Shown here: positions 42,601-54,535 of the stretch, piece by piece
Position numbering within the stretch: the stretch's first letter is position 1
Layout of the letters: the number at the start of each line of letters is the position of its first letter
Source: Gaertneriomyces semiglobifer
Lineage: Eukaryota; Chytridiomycota; Chytridiomycetes; Spizellomycetales; Spizellomycetaceae
Direction: 5' to 3'
NCBI GenBank assembly: GCA_025558075.1
Contig: JAHLKF010000010.1
Location: 62,001-126,000, forward strand
Length of the DNA: 64,000 nucleotides
Program-made: the position numbers and the translations under genes
Notes under the pieces: generated by a model
What the model was told of the DNA's origin: nothing
What the model saw: the letters and a program-made list of their open reading frames with translations, nothing else
Database searches by the model: none

Positions 42601-44352
42601 AGGTTGGTCTTCTGCCCCGGGTGTTGTTGTTGTTGTTGGATCTTGTGCTCCTGCTCCTGCTGCTGGCTTGGCTGTGTTCGCAGTCTTGTTTTTGATCTGA
42701 TACTTGTCGCCAAGTCCCGTTTCGGTGCCGCCCCAACTAAAAGTTCCGTGCTTCATGACGACCATGGTATCACTCTCCGCGTCAATGGGATCTTCCTTGT
42801 GCTTGAGGTCTCCACCCAACCTTCGGATCTGCTCAATCTCTGGAAGCAACAGAAACTCTTCGATACGCTTCATGCTCACCCAACTCTCACTGCCAAACTG
42901 CAACGCCTTGGGGAAGAAGTTGGTCACTGCCAACCGGACATTGGCGAGATACGTCAAACACGTAAATGTCCGGGCGGGAGTCAGGACCCCACCGATAAGG
43001 TAGAACGTAAGGAACCCAAACATGGAGGTGAGACCAGAGGACGCAAAGTAGAGGGCTTCGTTCAGCGCGCGGAGGATGGAGGCTGATTTGATGTACGCGG
43101 TTTCGCGGTCCCGCAGGGCGTTGATACGGTGAACAAACGGGATTTCCCACGCATACAGCTAGGAAGAAAAATAGATAAGTTTGAATGTCCAATACAAACT
43201 TGCAAGTGCTTTAACTCTTACTTTGACGACCATGATCCCGGCCAACATATCACTCAAACTCTTGATTCTCTCGTCCCGAAACGCGACCAACTTTGTTCTC
43301 AGTTTCGCAAACTGTCGTGCAATCAGCATTTGCATGGGAATGACCGCGAGCAGGGAACCGATGGCGGCAAACGCGGCCCAACTGATTTGAACGTACAAAA
43401 AGTAGGTTACAAGGATCAACTCGACGGGAGCAATCCACGCAAAGTGGGCAAAGGGGGCGGCATCCTCGAAGCGCTGAACATCGTTGGACACGAGGTTGAC
43501 AATGAGTCCCGTACTACCGGTAGAGCCCACACTGAGCCGTAAACATTTGCGATAGACGGCGGCAATGAAACCGACCCGCATTTGCATGCCGAGACGCATG
43601 GACAGGAAGAACTCGACGTGGTGGAGTGTGGCGTATGAAAAAGTGAGGAACGCCAACCCCATGGCGTAGAGGTATCCGGCGCGATCGGTGCCATCGGGGT
43701 CTTGGAACCACTTTAGGAACTCGCCGAGGAGGAACCCTTGGGCAATCTGGACGAGTCCTTCTGTAAAGTAGGCGAGACCGGCCAGGGCGAATCTGAAACC
43801 AAAGACCTTGAGAGAGACCCGCCAGAGTTTGGCGTGCCTGCCGTACTTGGCTACTTCCTTGTCCCATTCTTCGAGCAGACGCGAGGACAGCATGTCTGCT
43901 TCATCGTCTCGTTCGACAAGCGGGAATTCTTCTGGGACGAGGTTGCGGCGAGCGCCGCGCGCGACCATGGGGTTCATGTAGGCGTATGTCCATCGCGAGA
44001 AGAAGGAGGATGTTTGACGTTGAGGACAGACGGGCGTGGTGGGTGGAGGTGGCGATCGCTTCCATAGGGATGCCCACCATGAAGAAGAAGAAGACTTGCT
44101 GAGCGCGTCATCCTTGTCGTTGTCGGCGTTGTTGTCGTTGTTAAAGTCGGAAATGGTATAGGATGGTGGAGCCTTTTCGACTGTGGCGTCGTCCTTGTTG
44201 TTTTTGATGTTTTGTTGGTTGTGGTGGTGGGTCGTCTCTTCCGCGGGAGTGTCTTCCACGTACTGGCCTTGCGAATCCGGCATCATTGTGGTGGTCGCTT
44301 CGATGGCTTCGGCATCGACGGCCTCTACCATTAGATGACCGTTCGTGGACAT
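39694..44352 (-). CDS. ABC transporter, subfamily C (MRP/ABCC, short type)
   Basis: Two exons, 43222-44352 and 39694-43158, give 1,531 aa around a 61-nt phase-0 intron. The ATG at 44352 is the first; the frame extends upstream only through a TTG. After an acidic, disordered N-terminus of about 125 aa comes an ABCC landmark (PERQTSSFFSRWTYAYMNPM-like, LVPEEFPLV), then TMD1. NBD1 has GPVGSGKSSLL near 599 and signature LSGGQKARVALARAVYSDSP with Walker B LVLLDDPLSAVD. TMD2 and NBD2 follow (GRTGAGKSSFLQALF; FSVGERQLMCLARAIL; IIVMDEATSSVD). There is no TMD0, as in ABCC4/ABCC5 and many fungal ABCC exporters of conjugates and drugs. NBD1 Walker B ends in Asp rather than Glu, the usual ABCC degenerate site. 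An acidic linker (about 815-850) joins the halves. Substrate and membrane are not predictable. Confidence 0.93.
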
Positions 44353-44654
44353 GATATTTAAGAGATGAATGGAGTTCCTACTCCCAGACAAACCCTTCCC
44401 AAAGAAACCCTCCAAATTTCAAAGGGGATAAAAATTAAAATAAAAAAGTAAAAAAAAGAGTGAACCGACGCAGTGGGCGAAAATCGAACCGACGGGTTTT
44501 TGGTTGGCACAAAAAGCGCACAGTGCACAGATGGGGCGTTTGCAGTTGGCCTTGGGATCGGTTGTTTCTTGTTGCTGATTGTTGATGCACAACTGGTATT
44601 ACTTTACTAGTTACTAACTCTCCAACAGCCAGCCAAGCGAGTGCCCTCTCCTAC

Positions 44655-44662
44655 TTTATATA
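44655..44662 (-). promoter_or_regulatory. TATA box upstream of ABC transporter
   Basis: Minus-strand TATATAAA about 300 nt before the ATG at 44352. Confidence 0.45.
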
Positions 44663-45736
44663 CTAGCTAGATCCTACATATACACACATACTTACATACA
44701 AACATGCAACGCCCTTATATTATCACTGCTGAACCCACGACGGATGCAAAAGAAAGGCCCATGCCTTTGCAAAATAAAGTGTGTAAGCGCATTATTATTA
44801 TGATATAGCGTAATAAGCCCTTTGTTAGTATGCATATATCCCAATGAATGACTCCCATTACTAATATTATAATAGGCAAAAGTAGATCGACTGAGTGTAG
44901 AATAGTGTGACTTTGCACGCTACTTGTGTATACTGGTTTAACAATTACCCGCATCGAAGCAATAATCATGTCTCTCCCATGGATCTTATTATGGCCATGG
45001 CCAATCCAGGATGGATGGATGGTGACAACTGTGGCGCTTGTTATGACAGTTGGAAAGACGCGCTCGCCGGTGGTGTTATCTATAGACACAATGCTGAGGT
45101 AAGCCAACCGACGCGTGTGGGAACATTTGTTCGCCTGTCAAAATGGACACCGTTTTGACAGTTGACAGTTTTGTTGTCCTTCGTTGCATATGACTTTTTG
45201 AATTTGAATTTGAATGGCGGAGGGGGGGGGGGGGGGCGGAATGTGTCAAAATGTGTCAACCCGCTGATCTTTTTCTTTCCTCTTCTCTTCTTTTATAAAT
45301 TAACCAACTGTGCACACACATGTGTGTCTCCTCCTCTCTCTCTGTCGCCCCACTTGCCCCTTCCTCTCATCTCAGATTCATCTCATTTGCCCCCCTCCTT
45401 CCAATTCCTCGCCCACACGACGCACAACAACTTCAATAGACACACACACCAACAACCACACAGCCCCCACCCCAATCTGTGCTCTGCTCAGTTGGTTGAA
45501 TTGATAGTCATTTTCAACCCCATCTCTCAGTAACACCACACTACTCGCTTACTACTATCAGCCAGCAAGTAGCAAGCAACCAAGTAGCAACCCCAACCCA
45601 ACCAACAATCGCAGTTAGTCTCACACACACGCACACGCAAAAGAACACAAACCAGGCCCGACTCGATCGTTTGTTGTTGTTTCCTTGGCAATACAGGCGC
45701 AGTTAGACACACACTTTCACACAGTCGTTGCCACCC
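44663..45736. other. Divergent intergenic region between ABC transporter and Argonaute
   Basis: About 1.4 kb separates the two divergent ATGs. It contains AT-rich DNA, a 15-G run and a long CT/CA-rich leader (45285-45700) before the Argonaute ATG. The open frame 44907-45158 is not convincing. Confidence 0.45.
45222..45236 (+). repeat. Poly-G run of 15
   Basis: Fifteen uninterrupted G residues about 580 nt before the Argonaute start codon. Confidence 0.95.
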
Positions 45737-45744
45737 TATATAAA
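45737..45744 (+). promoter_or_regulatory. TATA box upstream of Argonaute
   Basis: TATATAAA in CACCCTATATAAACAG lies 74 nt before the ATG at 45818; the preceding pyrimidine-rich leader may hold alternative starts. Confidence 0.5.
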
Positions 45745-45817
45745 CAGTCAGCTCGGACGGGAATCACATACATACACACCCACACACAATCCATACCTCG
45801 TTTACGGATACGCAACA

Positions 45818-48770
45818 ATGAGCGGCCCGCAAGACAAGGCCCTCCTCATCAAAAAGCCAGGCTTCGGGGACTCGGGCAGAGGCTTCTCTGTCAAGACGAA
45901 CTACTTCCCCATAGAAAAGTTCCCACAGGTCTCGTTGATTCATTGGCAAGTTAGCGTCACTGTCAAGGAACGCAAGGGTGCCTACGAGGAATGCAAGAAC
46001 CTCGCCCTCGCTCACAAGGCCGTGGCCGCTTGGGCCAAGCTTCCAGGTGCTCCCCTGAGCAACACCTTTTACGCCTTTGATGGTAAACACATTCTCTACA
46101 CTCCCAAGCCCCTTCCCAAGGACGCCTACGATGGAGAGATCGACGTTCCCGACGATTCCGAACGCGCCATCGACGGCAAGCGTTCCCTGAGAATCGACAT
46201 TCAGCGTGTCGCTGAACTCGACATGGCCAAACTCGTCGGTGCCTTGAAAGGGGCCAGTCTTCAAGTCCCACCCGAGGTCATCCAGGCATTGAACATTATT
46301 CTCTGCCACACGCCCTCCCAGGGTTACTACACTCTGCCTGCGCGTCGGTCCTTTTACGCCATCAACGACCCCTCCACCATTTCGCCCCTCAGTGGTGCCG
46401 TGGATCTCCATGTGGGTTTCAGGATGTCCGTGCGTCCCTCTCTGGGAAAGCTCTGGCTCAACCTGGACGTTGCCAACACGTTGATGTATCAACCAGGTAA
46501 AATTTATGTGTTAGCATGTGTTCCCGTCAACTGGATCTAACACTTTCACACGCACAGGTCCCATTATGCCCATCTTGGAGCAAGTGGCCGGCAGGATCAA
46601 CCCTTCCCAGCCTTTACCGGCCCAGTCTGTGAGAATGATTGCCAAGTTCCTGGTGGGACTCAAGGTCACGGGTGTCATGAAGCGCACCTCCGATGGTTCC
46701 GTCGTCAAGAGAGCTTGGAGGGTCTTTTCCCTTTCCCCCGATCCCGTCACCAAGACGACCTTTACCTTGGACGATGGGTCCAAGATCACCGTAGCGGACT
46801 ATTTCAAAAAGGTCTATGGCGTCACCCTCAAGTATCCTCACTTGCCCTGCATTAACGCTGTCAAGTCGCGCACCGACCCGCGTTACATTCCCCTCGAGAT
46901 TGTCAGGGTCGAGGAAAAACAACTTTACCGCAAGGTGGGTGGTCTTTTAACCTTGGTTTTTTCCCGAATCGGCACATACTTACGCCATTATTTAGACACT
47001 CGATATGAATCAGTCGCGCAAAATGATTGACATAACGTGTCAACCTCCCTATGTCCGCTCAAAAAATATTCTCAGCGCGTATGACCGTTTCCAGTCGCCC
47101 GCCGACTTGTTGAGCGCTTTCCAAATGCAAGTCAGCCGTCAAATGGCCAACGTCCCTGCTCGCTTGCTGGATACGCCTATCCTCAAGTACGGTCCCGGCT
47201 CGCGTGAACAAATCGTCACTCCCAAGGACGGAGCCTGGAACTTGAGGGACAAGAGGCTCTACGCTTGCCCTACAACGTTGGACCGCTGGGCCGTCATTGC
47301 TTTTGGTGACCAGAATCGTACGTTCCCTCCACCCATGGTTCAGAACTTTGTCAGGGCCATGGTGGACACCTGCAACAAGACGGGCTTGAAAATCAGCAAT
47401 GCCACCCCCCAGCTGTTCTGGGAACCCAATGCGTCGCGTGATCCATCCACTATGGGCCCAGCCATCGAGCGTGCCTATAAATCGGCCCCCGGTATGCAAC
47501 TTCTTCTCTGCCTGTTGCCGACCCCCAACAACATTGCCGTGTACAATGCGGTCAAGTTTGCCTGCGACGTGCAATTCGGTGTTCTCAGCCAGTGCGTCCT
47601 AGAAAAGCACGTCGGCAAGGCCAATGCTCAATATTGCGCCAATGTGTGCATGAAATTGAACTTGAAGTTGGGCGGTGTGAACCAACAACTCAACAAGGGA
47701 TTGACATGGGTCGCTCAAAAGCCTACCATGGTTATTGGAGCTGATGTACGTATTTTTTTGTGTTTTCCCATGCTTTTTTTTCGCACACGTCCTTGCTGTT
47801 TAGCTTACACCTGGCTCTGTAGGTCACCCATCCTGCTCCGGGAGAGACGACAATGCCGTCCATTGCAGCGGTTGTTGGTTCCGTCAACGCCTTTTGCTCA
47901 ATTTTCCGCGGGTCCCTACGCATTCAAGAAGCGAGGACTGAAAAGGTGGACTTCCTTGTCGACCAGGTCTACGAGCTGCTCCAGACGTTTTACAAGAAAA
48001 ACAAGATGCCTCCTGCTCGCATCATCTTTTTCCGGGATGGTGTTTCCGAGGGCGAATTCGACACAACCGCGCCTCTCGAAATCAACGCTGTCTACCAGGC
48101 CGCTACCAAGTGTTCCGCCAGTTACAAACCGGCCGTGACGTATGTGTCGTGCCAGAAGAGACATCACACCCGTTTCTTCCCTGACGCAGCTGCCCCAGTC
48201 AGTACTGGACGCGGAGGTAGCGCCGCCGGTCGCGGTGGACGTGGTGGTGGTAGTGGAGGTCGTGGTGGTTATGGAGGTGCCAATGGCGGTTCTGGCGGTG
48301 CCATTTCTTACCCCTACGACAACATCCCTCCCGGCACCGTTGTCGATCAGACCATTACGTCTCCCACCTTGTTTGACTTGTAAGTGTTTTCGCTGCATGT
48401 TGTTGTGCTACAACCCGTGTTTAACCTTTATTTCGTGAATTTTCCCAGCTATCTGTGCTCCCATGCCGGTCTGAAGGGTACTTCCCGCCCCGTGCACTAT
48501 CAAGTCTTGCATGACGACAACAAATTGACCCAAAATGATCTTCAGAAGTTAGCCTATGAGCTATGCTACCTTTACGGCAAGGCCACTCGTTCCGTATCGA
48601 TAGTGACTCCAGTGTACTATGCCCACATTGTGGCCAAACGCGCGCGTGCTTGGTTCTCGGCTCTCCGTGGAGACACTGGCATGAGCACTTCTAGCAATGG
48701 CTCTGGAGACTTCATGGGAAAAACCCCCAAACTCCACCAAGCGTTGAATGATAGCATGTGGTTCATGTAA
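45818..48770 (+). CDS. AGO: Argonaute (AGO clade) with RGG tract in PIWI
   Basis: Exons 45818-46496, 46558-46934, 46996-47745, 47823-48379 and 48449-48770 give 894 aa, phases consistent. Order: N domain, L1 (ArgoL1 with [10 protein letters not shown]), PAZ, L2, MID, PIWI. Slicer residues appear complete: Asp about 602 (VIGADVTHPAPG), Glu about 642 (EARTEKV), Asp about 674 ([13 protein letters not shown]), His about 847 ([11 protein letters not shown]). This protein would load small RNAs and cleave complementary transcripts in the quelling/RNAi pathway. An Arg/Gly-rich insert (about residues 730-761, [11 protein letters not shown] type) sits inside PIWI between [10 protein letters not shown] and [10 protein letters not shown], where human AGO2 has a short loop; RG tracts in Argonautes are normally N-terminal. 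No Dicer or RdRP is in this window. Confidence 0.96.
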
Positions 48771-49925
48771 AGCAAGAGACAGTGTTGTCGAAAAAGGTGG
48801 AGCATGGAAAAATGTCACTCGGACTTTTGTTTTAGAGGAGGATATCCCATGTCACCCAAGTTTTCGGTTGATGTCGTTCGTCGTCGATTTGCTATTTCTT
48901 TCGTTTGTCTGTTTTGTTTCGTGCTGTTGGCTTTTTCACCGCCATATTGAAGTTCGCGTTCGGTTTGAAGTTTCGGTGAAAGCCCTGTTTGGTTGTTTGT
49001 TTGTTTGCTTTTCGAAAAAAAAATAAATCTTGCTCTTTTTATCTTGCGGTTTCCTGATTGTGTTTGCATCTGATTTGCATTCTCTATTTACCGTTGACGA
49101 TTTGGGTATACATTTAAGGGGTCCGAGAAGAAACATTTTGGTTTAAATTCGTTATTTTTGAGGGGTGTGTGGTATTTGGGGTTTTTATTTATTCTATTAC
49201 ATGAACCCGAATGGAAAACCAAAAACCGCAAAAGCGTGGCAAAACCCCGTGGTGTGTTGCGTTCAGAGGTTCTTTTTTTGGTTTTTCGTCCCCACCCACC
49301 CATTCATTTTTACGTACCACGGCGGGGATCGTCCGTCCGTCCCTCCATCCGTCGCGGTGCGTGGTTACGTAGAAGGGTAGAAGGGGCTAACCCCACGTAG
49401 AAAGGGGTTTTCTCCCTCTCTGGTTTTTTCTCTCTCTCGCTCGCTGATGAGTTTGACGTACAACCAACAAATAAACAAACCCCCCCCCCCCCCCCTAATG
49501 ATCAACCCCCAACCACGCTATAAACAAACCATCGGGTTCCACATCCCCTCCTTTGTATCCCCCGTTCTCTATACTCTAAACCCACCTATTTTCACATCGA
49601 TTTGGTGGTTGTGAAAAAGTGTGAAAAAGTGGGTGGTTTGATTATCTGGTTGAGGAACGGTGAATGATGAACGATGAATTTGAATGCAGAGGTTTGGTTG
49701 AAGGGTCGGTTCTTTTTCTTGGGGAGGTACGAAATGCGGTGTGGGGGTGGAATTTTTTTCGTCGTTCGAAAAGCCGGGTGACGGCTATCCTCCTTTTTAA
49801 AGCACCGTTCTTCGCAAATCGTGAAATCCACCCACAAAAAACCAAAATCAATAGGGGGAAATTATCAAAAGGGGGCGGGAAGTTATTGTATTTTTGTTTG
49901 TGATGTTTGTTATGTTTTTTGTTTC
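48771..49925. other. Convergent spacer between Argonaute and CLC genes
   Basis: No gene recognised in 1.15 kb of T-rich and G/C-homopolymer DNA. AATAAA near 49021 may be the Argonaute polyadenylation signal. Confidence 0.45.
49480..49495 (+). repeat. Poly-C run of 16
   Basis: Sixteen uninterrupted C residues about 710 nt after the Argonaute stop; the mirror image of the poly-G run upstream. Confidence 0.95.
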
Positions 49926-52900
49926 TCATCTCCGTTTCCGTCCCCACCCAACCACATCCTTCCTCCCCACCACTCCCACCAACTTCCCTTCCCACACCAC
50001 ACATAAACACCTCACACCCAGTTTGACGAATAATTCGTGTACGACGTCCAAGGACATTGTGGCGGGGATGGAGAGTGGGGCTTGGTCGGTGTAAGGGGCG
50101 AGGTCGTGGATTCGGGGGTCATCGTTTGAAGGGGGGGTGAGTGAGGAGGGTGGGGGGTCGTTTATGGGGGATGCGGCGAGGGATGCTCCACTACTACCAA
50201 GACCACCACCACCACTAATACCACCACTAATACCACTACTACTACTGCTACCACTGATAACTATTCCGCTCATACCAATGCCTCGTTGGGTCTCCCCCGT
50301 TTCCGGTGTGGTGTATTCACTACCACTACTACTAGACGATGACGCAGAATCCGGTGGAGTGGGTAACGGCGACGAAGCAGGGGAGGTGGTAGTTCCAGGG
50401 TACCGAACCGACGCCGGAAGTTTCGGTCTATGAAAAACCACACCCGACCCACCATTCTGATTCACCTGTCCCACCGCAAACCTCAACTCCCCCGCAGCAA
50501 CATACCCGACCAACACCCCCTCATTAGGAGGTCGCGCATCCACAATCGCCCACCCTTCTTCCCCGCTTTCCAACCACGTTTCGATTTCTCGAAGTGTGTA
50601 GATTCGACCACATTCAACGGGGTGTGGGCGGCGACACACCTCTCCAACACATTTTTCACGGCCGTCGATGGTGGTGATGATGGTCCCACCCGTTGTTGTG
50701 CTGCCGGCATGGTCGGTTCTCGGTCCACGTTTGGCGTCGAGGTAGGGGTAATCATTCGTTTGTATGACGAGGGAGTAAAGGTCCAACGGTGCAAGGGCGT
50801 CCGCGACCCATTTGCTCGCCATGATGGCTAACATGGTGGGGAGAAGACTCGGTAAACTTCCTGTCAATTCGAGGATGATGACCGTGAGGGAAACAGTCAT
50901 GCGTGTTACACCCGTGATGGCAGATGCGGCACCGACGACGGCGTAGACACCGGGGACGACACATGCAGTGCTGGCTTCGGATGCGGGGGAGCAGTGGAGG
51001 ATGTGCCCCGCAGATGCGGCCCACTGTACAACAACCCCCACAGACCGACCGATGAGAGCACCGACGACCATGGAGGGGATGAAGATCCCGGCAGGCACCT
51101 TGATGCCGAATGTTACGACTGTTAAGACGAGTTTCACCAGTAGGGTCGTCAGTAAGAGTTTGAGAGCTGACCCAACAGATGCGTGAACGCAGAGGGGCGA
51201 CGTGCTGTTCGGACTGCACTGTGCAAACAGTTCGGCAACGAGTTCGGTGTTTCCCATGCGTGTTAGGTCGAACATGTAGGCGATCAATCCAGTAAAGAGC
51301 GCCACGAGGATCACTTCCACGCTGGGGTATCGTTGCAGAAACGTTCTGGCGCGGAATCGGGCATATAGTGATGTCAAGCGAATGAACAGCGCTCCATACA
51401 ATCCCTACGCAAAAACATGCATAGGTGAACATAGTTCAACTGCAATCGCATGAAATTGAAGACTTACCCCTAGCACACCAATGAACGCGAAAAACATGAC
51501 TTCCCAAACCCCCCAGACTCCACCCCACGTATCCGCACCTTCCCAATGAACTTGGAACAGCACAATTTTCCCACCACCAAGAGGATTAATCACACGAACA
51601 GTCCCCGCAGCAACAAGCGCACAGAAAAAGCTCCTCCACATGGTTTTGAGGGGGAAATAATACGAGACTTCTTCAAGCGCAAAAAGGACACCGCCCAATG
51701 GCGCACCAAAGGCAACAGCGACTCCTGCTGCAGAGGATGCAGACAGGATTTCACGTCGTTTGCCTTCATTCGTTGCATACTTGTTAAACATGCGTGAGAG
51801 AACGTTACCGACACAGCAGGCGATGTGGACGAGTGGGCCTTGCACGCCAATCGTAAGGCCGGACGATACAGAGAGAATCAGCGCTACGGTCTTGACCCAA
51901 AGAGTGCGTACGCCTAGAAACCCTCGTATAACAAACCCTCCTAGAATCGTTTTGACTTCGGGAATACCACTTCCTGATGCGTGGAATTTCACGAGATGGT
52001 CGATAGAGTCCTTGCTCCTGCGTAACCCGCGTTGCGCTCTTGCGTTTGTCACCCATGCTGGTTCTTTTTTCCGATGGCGCTTGGGAGAGGTCTTGGAAAG
52101 CTGAACAAGAAGGGTGGAGAGGGCGGCTAGGAATACTCCGGAAAAGACGTAAATAGTGTAAGATAGCTGTGAATGAATCGTGTTATGATGGCTCCAGTCC
52201 GTCCAAGATGCGCAGTCTGATGATAAATAGGTGTCAGTTTTTATATCGACCTAATGGAAAAAATGACGACTTACACTCTTCAGCTTTTCTGCAGCACCTG
52301 TCCCTCGACATCCAAAAGCTTTCTGTGCAATATCCCGTTCTCAATCCTCCCAAATAATTATACGCTGTTTGAATACCTGAAGCAAGACAGCCACATGCGA
52401 TTCCAATTAAAGCCAGTAACACCCAGGCTTGCATAGCATCGAGGCGGGTTTCAATCCACCCTTTCAGCCCTGGCATCCTTCGTAACGTCCGCAGTCGGAC
52501 ACGCTCTTTTACATTATCATGTATCCAATCGATGGTCGTATAATCTTCGTACCACACACGCATACCGTGGACATTCGGATCTCGTTCCATGATTTCATCG
52601 TACACTCCACTTTTGCGTTTAGAGAGGATGAAAGATTTGCGCCAGGAAGGATGCATACGAGATGGCGGCGGTGAAGCTAATGGATCGTCGATTGAGCCGT
52701 AGTCTGGGGTGAAGCTCGCACGGGTTGGGACAAAGGGGGAGGTATTTGCGCGTCGTGTGAAATTGAACGGATGCCATGTGTTTCGACGGGACGGATCAGA
52801 AGCGGATTGTCGGCGTCGAGGACGCATAAAGGTAGGAAGTGGCGCACTGGATTCGTCAGAGGAGCTATCAGACGTGGATTCGTTGTCGAATTCTGATTCT

Positions 52901-53439
52901 ACATTGATGTTGATGTTGATGGCGGGAGGGCCGCGGGAAAGCAAAGGTGTGCGTTGTGTTGGGGAAAGGGGTCTAGGAGGTGTAGCGAGAACGGTGAGAG
53001 GAGACTGTCGGCCGGGGACGTTTTCCGGCGGCGGTGTAACTCGCGGCAGACCTCTACCGACCCCATGCTCTTCGTCCGGTTCTTCGTCTTCCGGGTAATC
53101 GCCATTCTCCCAAAATCCGCTTGGCGGTCTGGGCAGGCTAAAAGAGTCGCTTTCAAACCTTGTCCTCCGCCGTTCACTATCTGCTTGATCCCGATGGGTC
53201 GGCGCGGCCTGGAAGAAGGGTGGGCTCGTGGACCTCTCAATGTTGGAGGCATTAGAGGAGGTCATTGAGGTTGGCCGCGTAGGTTTGGGTACCGCGAGGC
53301 CATCAGTCGCATCCACATGGGACGTTTGTATTGGTGAAGGTGAGTCGGCCCGATGCGTAGGGTCCACTATCCGACCATCATGGAGGACGATGGATACCCT
53401 CGACGGTCGAGGATCGGGATGGGTGGTCCTGCTTGGCAT
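49926..53439 (-). CDS. CLC-family chloride channel/transporter with CBS domains
   Basis: Three exons, 52275-53439, 51468-52216 and 49926-51404, give 1,130 aa, phases consistent. A disordered Ser/Pro-rich cytosolic N-terminus of about 290 aa precedes the CLC core. The core shows the selectivity motif [13 protein letters not shown], then [15 protein letters not shown], a second inverted repeat with [20 protein letters not shown], and Tyr-containing helix R. The C-terminus has two CBS-like segments ([37 protein letters not shown]) separated by a Ser/Gly low-complexity linker encoded by an ACT/ACC-rich repeat (50200-50270). Fungal CLCs (Gef1-type) reside in Golgi/vacuole and exchange chloride for protons. 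In place of the usual G-K/R-E-G-P the motif reads GVQGP: the gating glutamate is Gln, so proton coupling is doubtful and channel-like behaviour possible. Confidence 0.93.
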
Positions 53440-53769
53440 TCTTGATTCGTACGTCCGTTTCTAGAGATGTAGGGCTTGCCAGTAAGGCACGAACGAGGTG
53501 GCCTCATGAACCCGTCCAGATGATTTGTCTATAGGGTGCTGTCGAAATGCAATCTTTATGAGGTTTTCGGCGGTGGGGTTTGACACGATGCGTGTGACTG
53601 GAAAGCTCTGCCAAATTCTTGTTCATGCAATATGAGGATACCGTTGTTTTCTTAAATAATGCAACCAGATGAACCGTTCAGGAGATGGTTTTTTTACAGG
53701 CTTTCTATATGCAGCGTTACAATCCTTTTTCCAAATGGCAAACCAACGCAAGGGGTGCCTCCAACCGAA
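53440..53769. other. Spacer upstream of CLC gene
   Basis: Contains the CLC promoter and the 3' flank of the weak minus-strand gene; nothing else seen. Confidence 0.4.
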
Positions 53770-54332
53770 TCACAGCATGGGCCCGTCCACAGCCCTCCCA
53801 CTCGCACAAAGAATAAAACCAGATCTTGATATCGTCCTCCCAAATCCACTGCCAGTCGATCTCTCCGCCTGCTTCTTCCAGCGCCGTCTGTCTCCGTTAA
53901 CGTTAGCCTCTTTCAACCGTTTGTCCAAACTGCAATTGACGTTTTGCGCCCTTCGCCTGCGCGCGTTAAATACTGTTATCGGTAATCGTTGTTTAATGAT
54001 AACACATTTGTGTGGGCAGCTGCAAAGTGTCCGGTCAATTTCAAAACGAGCTTTTAACTTGCATCCAACGCAAAGCATCGGCATCCCGACCACGAAAGGA
54101 AGGAAGCAAATGTCGCACTCGCCGCTATAATCAGATTGTGACTGTGTAGCGTCTGTTGTCATGCACCTCGTTTCAATCATAGTGCTGCTGTTCTTCAGGC
54201 GTGAGGTGCATGACAAAGTTGCAGAGCTATGTACCTTTTTGAATGTCCATACCACCATCATCTTTCAGCTCTTGTAAATTGGCCTGTACCTGCTCGTATA
54301 AGTTTCGCTGCCACAGTTGTTGAGTGCTATTT
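53770..54332 (-). CDS. Hypothetical protein with a CxxC pair (5' end unresolved)
   Basis: Two exons can be joined in phase: 54236-54332 (reads NSTQQLWQRNLYEQVQANLQ, then ELKDDGGMDIQK, a short coiled coil) and 53770-54152. The second encodes SGECDICFLPFVVGMPMLCV with a CxxC, then CxxC pattern of a zin-binding knuckle and a basic Arg/Lys-rich tail. The intron (54153-54234) has a GTACAT donor. The exon(s) carrying the start were not resolved; ATG at about 54470 (MLRRAGAT with a GTGAGT donor) is a candidate but phases did not fit. No family is recognised. The 3' half past the Cys motif has ordinary composition and may be partly intronic. Confidence 0.35.
54158..54214. repeat. 12-bp perfect inverted repeat within the intron
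   Basis: GTCATGCACCTC (54158-54169) and GAGGTGCATGAC (54203-54214) with a 33-nt loop, inside the proposed intron 54153-54234. Confidence 0.9.
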
Positions 54333-54535
54333 CTGAATGACCTCCAGAGAAACCGTCAATCAGGATTTCTCACGCGTTTCGGCACCTACTTGAGACTTTA
54401 ACCACTAAAGAACGCTTCGGTGGGTTTCACACCGGTCTAGCACTCACTGTCGCCCCCGCGCGACGAAGCATTGCCGGACTCCCGGTACTCGGAAGCAGGT
54501 TACTTCATCTTTCCGTTAGTGTAAAGTCGAATGGA

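Noticed and set aside
44907..45158. 83-aa plus-strand frame with ATG
   Set aside because: No motif, AT-rich spacer, and inside the divergent promoter region.
45764..46492. 242-aa minus-strand open frame
   Set aside because: Antisense to Argonaute exon 1, low-information Gly/Val translation.
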